A DNA stretch of 10,162 nt, from NCBI GenBank assembly GCA_955652215.1, contig CATPAX010000135.1, forward strand, positions 1 to 10,162. The letters are read 5' to 3'. Positions 1 through 5,742 of the stretch are shown one piece after another. Position 1 is the first letter of the stretch. Every line of letters begins with the position of its first letter. The DNA is from an uncultured Solirubrobacteraceae bacterium (GTDB taxonomy: Bacteria; Actinomycetota; Thermoleophilia; Solirubrobacterales; Solirubrobacteraceae). Both the position numbers and the translations under genes were made by a program. Under the pieces are notes generated by a model. That model had not been told where the DNA came from and made no database searches. It saw only the letters and a program-made list of their open reading frames with translations.

Positions 1-629
1 CAGTAGGTCTCCTCGAGCTCCAGCCCGAGCGTCTCGAGCACCGGGCCGACCATCGGCCCCGCCATCCCGTTGCCGCCGTCGACTACGACTCGCAGAGGTT
101 TGATCGCTTGGGCGTCGATGAATCCGAGAGCCGCGCGCTGAAAGTCCTCATACAGCGAGACCTCCTCGACCTGGCCGCCCCCCTGGGCCTCGCCGAATCC
201 TGCCTCGATCGTCTCACGGACCTCCTGGATCCCGGTGTAGCCCGAGAGCGGAATCGCGCCTCGTCCCACGAGCTTGGCGCCCGTGTAGGGCTTGGGATTG
301 TGCGAGGCGGTGCACATCAGCCCGCCATCGAGATCCTGCGACCCCACCAGGTAGTAGAGCATCTCGGTGCCGATCTGGCCCCCGTCCAGAACGGTTGCGC
401 CCTCGCTGCACATGCCCTTCCGGTATGCAGCGGCCATCTCAGGGGCGGTCAGACGCATGTCCCGGCCAAGACCGAGGCGAAGCTGGGAGGTCGTCTTGCC
501 CTCGTGTTCGGCGACGACCCTTGCGAAGGCCCGGCCGATCAGCTGCGCCGCTTCGGGGTCGATCTCGTCGCCCGCCAGCCCGCGGATGTCGTACGCCTTG
601 AAGATCTCCGGTGCCAGCGCTGTGCCCAT
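1..629 (-). CDS. Phosphomannomutase/phosphoglucomutase, N-terminal part (runs off left edge)
   Basis: This is an alpha-D-phosphohexomutase, the family that interconverts hexose 6-phosphates and 1-phosphates (mannose and/or glucose) in the cytoplasm to feed nucleotide-sugar synthesis. Only the first 209 residues are in the window; family members are usually about 450-500 residues. The start is the ATG at 629, giving an N-terminus with the typical FKAYDIRG segment (residues 10-17). The phosphoserine loop TASHNPKPYTG is at residues 107-117, with Ser109 as the expected phosphorylated serine. VVVDGGNGMAG at 181-191 matches the opening of the second domain. I cannot tell mannose from glucose specificity, because the sugar-specificity loop of domain 3 lies outside the window. 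The divergent neighbour is a glucose-1-phosphate cytidylyltransferase, so phosphoglucomutase activity would make sense; this is inference. A TAGGAT hexamer lies 8 bases before the ATG. The family assignment is firm. Confidence 0.93.
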   Translation of the reverse strand, partial: MGTALAPEIFKAYDIRGLAGDEIDPEAAQLIGRAFARVVAEHEGKTTSQLRLGLGRDMRLTAPEMAAAYRKGMCSEGATVLDGGQIGTEMLYYLVGSQDLDGGLMCTASHNPKPYTGAKLVGRGAIPLSGYTGIQEVRETIEAGFGEAQGGGQVEEVSLYEDFQRAALGFIDAQAIKPLRVVVDGGNGMAGPMVGPVLETLGLELEETY

Positions 630-637
630 CTGCCCTG

Positions 638-643
638 ATCCTA
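638..643 (-). promoter_or_regulatory. Candidate -10 element of the phosphohexomutase gene
   Basis: TAGGAT on the minus strand fits the TAnnnT form of an actinobacterial -10 box. It ends 8 bases before the ATG at 629, so transcription would begin at or within a base or two of the start codon. No convincing -35 hexamer is seen. The sequence between it and the ATG (cagggcag) holds no clear Shine-Dalgarno at a working distance. Confidence 0.45.
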
Positions 644-657
644 GCCCGGCCGGCAAC

Positions 658-663
658 GATAAT
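658..663 (+). promoter_or_regulatory. Candidate -10 element of the rfbF-like operon
   Basis: GATAAT differs from TATAAT only in its first base. It ends 9 bases before the GTG at 673, again placing the likely transcription start at the start codon. It lies only 14 bases from the oppositely directed TAGGAT box (638-643). The -35 region of this promoter would therefore fall on the other promoter's -10 box, so the two could compete. Confidence 0.4.
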
Positions 664-672
664 CCCGCAGCC

Positions 673-1395
673 GTGCCCACCGATCGACCTACTGTCGCAA
701 TCCTGTGCGGGGGCCGGGGCACTCGCCTGCTGGAGGCGGCGCCCGCTCTCCCCAAGCCGCTGGTCGAGATCGGTGGCCGCCCGATCCTGTGGCACGTCAT
801 GCAGATCTACCTCGCGCAGGGGTTCCGGAGTTTCCTGCTGCTGACAGGCCACCGCGCCGAGCAGGTGCAGGACTACGTCGAGGCGCAGAGCTGGCCTGAG
901 GGGACAAAGGCCCGGTGCCTGTACACCGGGGAGCACACCCCGACAGGCGGGCGTCTCCTCCAATCAGCCGCGGTTCTGGGAGGCGAGCGGTTCTGCGCGA
1001 CGTACGCGGACGGCGTTGCCGATATCGATCTTGCTGCGCTTCTCGCCTGGCATCACGGTCACGGCGCCGTTGCGACGATGACTGTCGTCCGGCCCCGGCT
1101 CCAATTCGGCGTCGCCGACCTGAACGGTGACGGGCTCGTGCGGGGCTTTGTCGAGAAGCCCCGTAGCGAGCATTGGGTCAACGGCGGGTTCTTCTGCTTC
1201 GAACCGTCAGTGCTCGACTCGCTCGAGCCAGACAGTTCGCTCGAGCAGGACACGCTTGCCGGGCTGGCCCGCGCCGGGCGACTTCGAGCCTTCCGTCACG
1301 ACGGCTTCTGGGACTGCCTGGACACCTATAAGGATGCGATCGAGCTGGGTGATCTGTGGGCCGCGGGGAAGGCTCCGTGGAAGCTATGGGGCTAG
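673..1395 (+). CDS. rfbF: Glucose-1-phosphate cytidylyltransferase (RfbF type)
   Basis: The predicted enzyme makes CDP-glucose from CTP and glucose-1-phosphate, the first committed step to CDP-linked deoxyhexoses. The product is 240 residues; RfbF proteins are about 257. The nucleotide-binding signature CGGRGTRL is at 12-19, followed by PKPLVEIGGRPILWH (27-41), which is very close to RfbF. Other conserved blocks are TGGRL at 91-95, YADGVAD at 111-117 (metal-binding Asp113), EKP at 161-163, NGGFF at 170-174 and a C-terminal GKAPWKLW at 232-239 that strongly recalls RfbF. The open frame extends upstream to 367, but that part is the antisense of the phosphohexomutase. The GTG at 673 gives a family-like N-terminus and has a -10-like box 9 bases before it. 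The stop overlaps the next gene by 10 bases, which suggests an operon. CDP-glucose specificity rests on recalled similarity; a related glucose-1-phosphate nucleotidyltransferase is the alternative. Confidence 0.85.
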   Translation: MPTDRPTVAILCGGRGTRLLEAAPALPKPLVEIGGRPILWHVMQIYLAQGFRSFLLLTGHRAEQVQDYVEAQSWPEGTKARCLYTGEHTPTGGRLLQSAAVLGGERFCATYADGVADIDLAALLAWHHGHGAVATMTVVRPRLQFGVADLNGDGLVRGFVEKPRSEHWVNGGFFCFEPSVLDSLEPDSSLEQDTLAGLARAGRLRAFRHDGFWDCLDTYKDAIELGDLWAAGKAPWKLWG

Positions 1396-2372
1396 ATCTG
1401 ACCGGGAGGTCGGTGCTGGTCACCGGCGGGTATGGCCTGATCGGCTCGTGGCTGATCAAGGCGTTACTCGACGGTGGAGCGCGGGTCGTGGCGCTGCGGC
1501 GCGACGAGCCGGCGGTCTCGTCGCTGGCTCTGCTCGGACTTGCGGGCAGTGTCGACGTCGTCAGCGGCGACATCTGCGAGCACGGCCTCGTCGTGCGAGC
1601 GCTCAGCGAATACGAGGTCGAGAGCGTCTTCCATCTGGCCGCGCAGACGCTCGTCGGGACCGCTGTGAGCTCTCCGGCGGCGACGTTTGAGACCAACATC
1701 CGCGGCACCTGGACGGTGCTGGAAGCCTGCAGGCTCACGGGGGTGCAGCGCGTCGTCGTCGCCTCCTCGGACAAGGCGTACGGTCGCAGCGAGGCGCTGC
1801 CATATCGAGAAAGCCAGCCGCTTGATCCGATCTACCCCTACGACGTCTCGAAAGCGGCCTGCGATCTGCTGGCGCGGTCCTACTGGCATACGTTTGAGCT
1901 TCCGGTCGCAGTGACGCGCCTGGCCAACGTGTACGGAGGGGCGGACGTCAACCGCTCGCGGCTCGTGCCCGAGGCGGTGTGCGCGGCGCTAGCGGGCAGG
2001 CCCCCGGTGATTCGCTCAGACGGGTCGCCCGAGCGCGATTTCCTCTACGTCGAGGATGCTGTCCGCGCGTACCTTGCCGTCTGGGCCCTGCTCGGCCGTG
2101 GCAGCGCGCGGGGAGAGGCCTTCAATGCCGGTGGTGGTCAGCCGCACTGCGTGCTCGATGTGGTCAGGGCTATCTGCCGGCTCGCGGGAAGCTCGGCGGA
2201 GCCTGACGTCCGCGGCAGCGGAGTACCGCACGGGGAAATCGACCGGCAGTGGGTCGACTTCTCGAAGCTCAGGGAGCTGACCGGCTGGGAGCCGCAGGTC
2301 TCGCTGGAGGAGGGGCTGGCGCGGACGGTGCAGTGGTACGGAGCGCACCCAGAGACCTGGATGTCCTCCTAG
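1386..2372 (+). CDS. NAD-dependent epimerase/dehydratase, probable CDP-glucose 4,6-dehydratase
   Basis: This extended short-chain dehydrogenase (328 residues) carries the NAD-binding motif GGYGLIG at 14-20. Its catalytic set is Ser128-Asp129-Lys130 (ASSDKAYG) with Tyr152 and Lys156 (YDVSK), and RDFLYVED is at 217-224. An SDK triplet in place of the TDE of dTDP-glucose dehydratases is typical of CDP-glucose 4,6-dehydratases (RfbG), as is the FHLAAQTLV block (82-90). The expected reaction converts CDP-glucose to CDP-4-keto-6-deoxyglucose in the cytoplasm. The rfbF-like gene directly upstream, overlapping by 10 bases, makes the substrate and supports this reading. At 328 residues it is somewhat shorter than typical RfbG, so another nucleotide-sugar 4,6-dehydratase or 4-epimerase remains possible. 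The ATG at 1386 fits the family N-terminus. A GTG at 1377, 4 bases after GGGGAAGG (1365-1372), is an alternative that adds three residues. Confidence 0.78.
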   Translation: MGLDLTGRSVLVTGGYGLIGSWLIKALLDGGARVVALRRDEPAVSSLALLGLAGSVDVVSGDICEHGLVVRALSEYEVESVFHLAAQTLVGTAVSSPAATFETNIRGTWTVLEACRLTGVQRVVVASSDKAYGRSEALPYRESQPLDPIYPYDVSKAACDLLARSYWHTFELPVAVTRLANVYGGADVNRSRLVPEAVCAALAGRPPVIRSDGSPERDFLYVEDAVRAYLAVWALLGRGSARGEAFNAGGGQPHCVLDVVRAICRLAGSSAEPDVRGSGVPHGEIDRQWVDFSKLRELTGWEPQVSLEEGLARTVQWYGAHPETWMSS

Positions 2373-2409
2373 AGCTCCGGGTGGCGCGGGACTGCCGGCT
2401 CGAGGCTCC

Positions 2410-2415
2410 TAGACT
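2410..2415 (+). promoter_or_regulatory. Candidate -10 element of yebC
   Basis: TAGACT fits TAnnnT and ends 8 bases before the yebC ATG at 2424. The intervening ctctcggc has no Shine-Dalgarno sequence, so a leaderless transcript is likely. The 51-base gap after the preceding stop codon shows no clear terminator hairpin and no good -35 hexamer. Confidence 0.5.
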
Positions 2416-2423
2416 CTCTCGGC

Positions 2424-3173
2424 ATGTCCGGGCATTCCAAATGGCATTCGATCAAGCACAAGAAGGCGCTCGTCGACGCGCGGCGCGGCCAGCACTTCAC
2501 GAAGCTCGCGCGCGCGGTCACGATCGCCGCTCGTGAAGGCGGCGGCGACCCCGACGGCAACCCATCGCTGGCGCTGGCCGTCCAGAAGGCTCGGGACGCC
2601 TCGATGCCCAAGGACAACATCGAGCGGGCGATCGCGAAGGGGACCGGCGAGGGAGTTGACTCCGACAACATTGAGAGCGTCATCTATGAGGGCTATGGCC
2701 CCGGCGGCGTGGCGCTGCTGATTGAGGCGCTGACCGACAACCGCAATCGCACCAGCGCTGACGTCCGCCACGCGTTTACGAAGTACGGCGGCAACCTCGG
2801 CGAGCCTGGATCCGTGGCATACCTGTTCGACAAGCGCGGCGTGATCGTGGTCGACGCCGGACGCTACGACGAGGATGACCTGATCGCGGCGATCGACGCC
2901 GGCGCGCAGGACATCGCGCTCGACGAGGACGTCTTCGAGGTGGTTACCGAGCCGTCGGACCTCACCCGAGTTCGCGAAGCCCTCGTTCAGGCGGGCGTCG
3001 AGGTCGATAGTGCCGATCTCACGCAGCGGCCAAGGACACGAGTACCGGTCGATGAGGCGCACGCCTCGAAGCTGATGAAGCTGATCGACGCGCTCGAGGA
3101 GTCGGAGGACGTTGGCGCCGTCCATGGGAACTTCGACGTGGACGCAGCAGTGCTCGAGCGGATCGCCGGCTGA
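2424..3173 (+). CDS. yebC: YebC/PmpR-family protein (translation factor or transcriptional regulator)
   Basis: The 249-residue product is a textbook YebC. It starts MSGHSKWHSIKHKKALVDA (1-19), followed by REGGGDPDGNP (37-47) and MPKDNIERAIAKG (61-73), and the length equals the family norm. YebC proteins have been described as DNA-binding regulators (including of ruv genes in some bacteria) and, for part of the family, as factors that help ribosomes through proline-rich stalling sequences. The sequence does not tell which role applies here. In many bacteria yebC lies next to ruvC; here ruvC begins about 4.1 kb downstream after four unrelated genes. The start is certain from the conserved N-terminus, and a TAGACT box sits 8 bases upstream. 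The next gene begins 26 bases after the stop and has its own -10-like box. Confidence 0.97.
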   Translation: MSGHSKWHSIKHKKALVDARRGQHFTKLARAVTIAAREGGGDPDGNPSLALAVQKARDASMPKDNIERAIAKGTGEGVDSDNIESVIYEGYGPGGVALLIEALTDNRNRTSADVRHAFTKYGGNLGEPGSVAYLFDKRGVIVVDAGRYDEDDLIAAIDAGAQDIALDEDVFEVVTEPSDLTRVREALVQAGVEVDSADLTQRPRTRVPVDEAHASKLMKLIDALEESEDVGAVHGNFDVDAAVLERIAG

Positions 3174-3183
3174 CCGCGCCCGC

Positions 3184-3189
3184 TACTCT
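3184..3189 (+). promoter_or_regulatory. Candidate -10 element of the FKBP lipoprotein gene
   Basis: TACTCT fits TAnnnT and ends 10 bases before the ATG at 3200, just after the yebC stop. The spacer is C-rich and has no Shine-Dalgarno sequence. Read-through from yebC is also possible, because the gap is only 26 bases. Confidence 0.38.
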
Positions 3190-3199
3190 CCTCCGCTCG

Positions 3200-3721
3200 A
3201 TGAAGAAGACGCTTGCCATCCTCGCCCCGCTAGCGCTCGCCGCGACACTGTCGGCGTGTGGGAGCTCCACCGCTCCGGGCGTAGCGCTCGCGCCCGGCTC
3301 CGGGCTGACTCAGGTCCCGATCGTGACCGTTCCGAAGCCGCCTCCCGCGCTCTCGAAGAAGCCCGTTGTGGTCGTGCCAACTACGCCGGCCCCGACCCAA
3401 TTGGTTGTCAAGGACCTGATCGCAGGCACCGGCAATACCGCACAGGCGGGAAGCACGGTCACGGTCAACTACGTCGGCGCCCTCTATAAAGGGGGCATTG
3501 AGTTCGACTCCTCGTGGAAGCGCAACCAGCCGTTCACGACGCCGCTCAGCCCCACCAGCGTGATCCCGGGATGGGTGCAAGGTCTCGCGGGAATGAAGGT
3601 CGGCGGCCGCCGCGAGCTGATCATTCCGCCGGCGTTGGGATACGGCAAGGCTGGAAGCCCGCCGACGATCCCGCCGAATTCGACGCTCATCTTCGTAGTC
3701 GACCTGTTGTCGGTCCGCTAG
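3200..3721 (+). CDS. FKBP-type peptidyl-prolyl isomerase lipoprotein
   Basis: This is a 173-residue exported prolyl isomerase that should help proteins fold on the outer face of the membrane. A lipoprotein signal peptide is clear: Lys2-Lys3, a hydrophobic run, then the lipobox LSAC ending at Cys20, the lipidation site. Residues 21-66 form a Pro/Val/Thr-rich low-complexity linker holding the domain off the membrane. The FKBP domain follows (about 67-173). Its expected pocket residues are visible: Tyr91, Phe102-Asp103, Phe112, Val121-Ile122, Trp125, Tyr148 in ALGYG, and Phe165. Isomerase activity is therefore likely rather than a degenerate fold. The signal peptide fixes the ATG at 3200. The stop codon overlaps that of the convergent adenylate cyclase by 4 bases, with no terminator between them. 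Natural substrates are unknown. Confidence 0.93.
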   Translation: MKKTLAILAPLALAATLSACGSSTAPGVALAPGSGLTQVPIVTVPKPPPALSKKPVVVVPTTPAPTQLVVKDLIAGTGNTAQAGSTVTVNYVGALYKGGIEFDSSWKRNQPFTTPLSPTSVIPGWVQGLAGMKVGGRRELIIPPALGYGKAGSPPTIPPNSTLIFVVDLLSVR

Positions 3722-4914
3722 CGCGGCCGTCTTCTGGTGTGCCTGCGCGCGGGTGCCTTGCGGGCCCGAGCTCGCCTCGGGGCGGCTTGCGGGCGCTCGT
3801 CTGGTTGGTCTGTGCGCCGATCGCCTTCCGGCAAGCGGCGAGCCCGGTAGAGCGCGACCGGATCGGGCACCCCCTTCAGCCTGTGCCTCCCCGCGAACGA
3901 CCACGAGAACTGCTCGGGGACGGCATCGCGTATCTCCTCGGTGCACAGGACGCTCCCCGGCCGCGCGATGCCGGTCACGCGGCTCGCGAGGTTCACGCCG
4001 TGGCCGTAGAGGTCTCCTGAGTGCATCAGCGTTGGCCCGAGCGCGACCCCGGCCCGCACGGCGGGTAGCTCCTCGGCTTCCACCGCTGCGATCAACGACA
4101 GCGCGACATCCACCATCGAGCCGGGCTCGGTGCTGGAGAACATCGCCGCGTCGCCGATCGTCTTGACGAGCCTCACCGGCGGCTCGGTCACGTCCGTGGC
4201 GAGCGCAGCCAACCGTCCCACCACCGACCCCAACTCCTGGGCCTCGAGCTCGGCTCCCAGCCGAGTGAAGCCGACCATATCCGCGAAGCAGACCGTGAGC
4301 TGCTGCTCCTCGGCGAGGGCACCGCGCTCGCGTTCCGTGGCGCCGAGCACCCCCCTGCGCACAATGTCGCGCAGGTGCGCGTGATAAGCGGCAATCAGCG
4401 CAGGCTCGAGATTCGGCGCGAGGCGCTGCGCAAGTGCGGCGAACCGCGTCGCTACATCCCGCTCGCTGTCACCGGGCCGCAGGTACGCATGGGCGAAAGC
4501 GGCCACCGTGGTGGCGGCGACCCGTGCCATCGCCTCGCCCACGACCCGGTTGATCTCCTCGATCGACGCCTCGGAGAAGCCCGCTTGGAGGGCCACCAGC
4601 AGCGCCGTTGCGGCCTCGACGTCATGTTCACCGAACACCCGGTCGTGCGGCGCTGGTTCAGGAAGCCCGAGCAGCCGGCGCAGGCGAAGGAGGAAGGCGA
4701 CGTCGAGGCCCGAGCGCTCCTGTACGTCGGCAGCGGTGTAGATGCCTCCGAGGATCCGCTCCACGGGAAGCAGCGCGAGACGGTCCTCGGCAATTGCCCG
4801 GCGTAGCTGATCCAGGGTGAAGCCGTCGGCGGACAGGGAGGCGAGGAGGTCCGCTCGTGCAGCGCGCTCCTCACCCTCGAGTCCGTCGAGTAGTCCGGCG
4901 GCGGCGAAGTCCAT
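3718..4914 (-). CDS. Class III adenylate cyclase, Rv1264-like, with N-terminal regulatory domain
   Basis: The 398-residue product should make cAMP from ATP. Length and layout match M. tuberculosis Rv1264 (397 residues), a pH-responsive cyclase with an autoinhibitory N-terminal domain. Residues 1 to about 190 are helical and resemble that regulatory domain; the catalytic domain spans about 203-360. Expected active-site residues are present: metal-binding Asp212 (FADMVGF) and Asp255 (KTIGD), adenine-selecting Lys251 and Asp301 (GDLYG), and transition-state Asn308 and Arg312 (VNLASR). SWSFAGRHRLKGV (337-349) closely recalls Rv1264. No membrane segment is seen, so it is probably cytoplasmic. From about 365 to the end is a very basic Arg/Pro/Ala-rich tail of about 34 residues, with no role I recognise. 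The ATG at 4914 is favoured by a -10-like box 8 bases before it. Acid sensing is inferred from the relative, not shown here. Confidence 0.92.
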   Translation of the reverse strand: MDFAAAGLLDGLEGEERAARADLLASLSADGFTLDQLRRAIAEDRLALLPVERILGGIYTAADVQERSGLDVAFLLRLRRLLGLPEPAPHDRVFGEHDVEAATALLVALQAGFSEASIEEINRVVGEAMARVAATTVAAFAHAYLRPGDSERDVATRFAALAQRLAPNLEPALIAAYHAHLRDIVRRGVLGATERERGALAEEQQLTVCFADMVGFTRLGAELEAQELGSVVGRLAALATDVTEPPVRLVKTIGDAAMFSSTEPGSMVDVALSLIAAVEAEELPAVRAGVALGPTLMHSGDLYGHGVNLASRVTGIARPGSVLCTEEIRDAVPEQFSWSFAGRHRLKGVPDPVALYRARRLPEGDRRTDQPDERPQAAPRRARARKAPARRHTRRRPR

Positions 4915-4922
4915 GCCGGGAT

Positions 4923-4928
4923 AGTCTC
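4923..4928 (-). promoter_or_regulatory. Candidate -10 element of the adenylate cyclase gene
   Basis: GAGACT on the minus strand ends 8 bases before the ATG at 4914 and shares five of six bases with the yebC box TAGACT. An overlapping alternative, GACTAT (4921-4926), ends 6 bases before the ATG. Both would give a leaderless or nearly leaderless mRNA. This is among the weaker boxes because the first T is missing. Confidence 0.3.
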
Positions 4929-5041
4929 AATCATCCTGGGCTCGGCTCTCCTGCTGGGAGGCGATCAGCTACCATCGACCGCCCTCGCGGTGCCGTTCCG
5001 GCAATCGTGTGTCCTCGCCGGCGAATACGTCCTCGCCCGCC

Positions 5042-5047
5042 TAATGT
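5042..5047 (+). promoter_or_regulatory. Candidate -10 element of the GT2 gene; helps decide its start
   Basis: TAATGT fits TAnnnT and ends exactly 8 bases before the ATG at 5056, the same spacing seen before yebC, ruvC and the phosphohexomutase gene. This favours 5056 over the in-frame ATG at 5044, which lies inside the box, and the GTG at 4990. The rest of the 141-base gap back to the cyclase gene (4915-5055) shows no RNA gene or hairpin. It does contain a further TACCAT at 4970-4975. Confidence 0.42.
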
Positions 5048-5055
5048 CACTTCAA

Positions 5056-5742
5056 ATGCTCTCGATCTTGATGCCCGTATATAACGAGCGCGAGCGCGTT
5101 GAGCGCGCGATCGCCGAGGTGCTCGCGACCGAGCTTCCGACCGAGTTCGAGCTGATCGTGGTCGACGACGGCTCGACCGACGGCACCAGGGAGATTCTGC
5201 GCGGGGGGGACTGGGACGGTCACGTACGGCTGATTGAGCACCCAGAGAACAGGGGCAAGGGAGCTGCGATCCAGACCGCGCTCGAGCAGGCCCGGGGCGA
5301 CTACTCGGCGATCTTCGACGCCGACCTCGAGTACGACCCGAGCGACCTCGGGCTCCTGATGCCGCCGCTCCTGGATGGGCGAACGAACGCGTCTTTCGGC
5401 GTGCGCGCCTTCGACGGGTACACCAGCCACTCGTTCCTGTTCGTGCTCGGCAACAAGGGCGTGACGCTGGCGTGCAACGTCCTCTTCAACGTCTACCTGC
5501 ACGACATCATGACCTGCCACAAGATGATCCGCACCGACATCTTCCGCAGCTTGCCGCTGCGCTCTGCCGGGTTCGCAATCGAGCCAGAGATCACCGCCAG
5601 ATTGGTGCAAAGGGGCGAGCGAATCTTCGAGGTCCCGGTCCACTACCGGGCTCGTGCCACCAACGAGGGTAAGAAGCTCACCGCGCTTGACGGGTTCCGG
5701 GTGGTGGCCACGCTGCTGCGCTGCAGGTTCTCACGGACGTGA
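5056..5742 (+). CDS. GT2 glycosyltransferase, polyprenyl/dolichyl-phosphate sugar synthase-like
   Basis: The 228-residue product is a GT-A-fold family 2 transferase that probably moves a sugar from a nucleotide sugar onto a polyprenyl phosphate at the inner face of the membrane. It begins MLSILMPVYNE, with VDDGSTDGT at 36-44 and the metal-binding DAD at 88-90. FAIEPEITARL (173-183) and NEGKKLTALDGFR (203-215) are typical of bacterial relatives of dolichyl-phosphate mannose synthase. There is no C-terminal membrane pair; a hydrophobic stretch at 126-148 might lie against the membrane. The start at 5056 fits the family N-terminus and the TAATGT box; ATG 5044 or GTG 4990 would add 4 or 22 residues. 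The stop overlaps the next start as GTGA, suggesting coupled translation with the GT-C-like protein. The donor sugar (mannose, glucose or other) cannot be read from sequence. Confidence 0.87.
   Translation: MLSILMPVYNERERVERAIAEVLATELPTEFELIVVDDGSTDGTREILRGGDWDGHVRLIEHPENRGKGAAIQTALEQARGDYSAIFDADLEYDPSDLGLLMPPLLDGRTNASFGVRAFDGYTSHSFLFVLGNKGVTLACNVLFNVYLHDIMTCHKMIRTDIFRSLPLRSAGFAIEPEITARLVQRGERIFEVPVHYRARATNEGKKLTALDGFRVVATLLRCRFSRT

Noticed and set aside
2366..2413. Direct repeat CTCCTAGA at 2366-2373 and 2406-2413, flanking the rfbG-like/yebC gap.
   Set aside because: It is only eight bases. One copy contains a stop codon and the other a -10 box, so chance similarity explains it.
4970..4992. 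TACCAT followed by a GTG at 4990 as promoter and start of the GT2 gene.
   Set aside because: The spacing is 14 bases, and the extra 22 residues do not resemble the family. ATG 5056 has TAATGT at the usual 8-base spacing.
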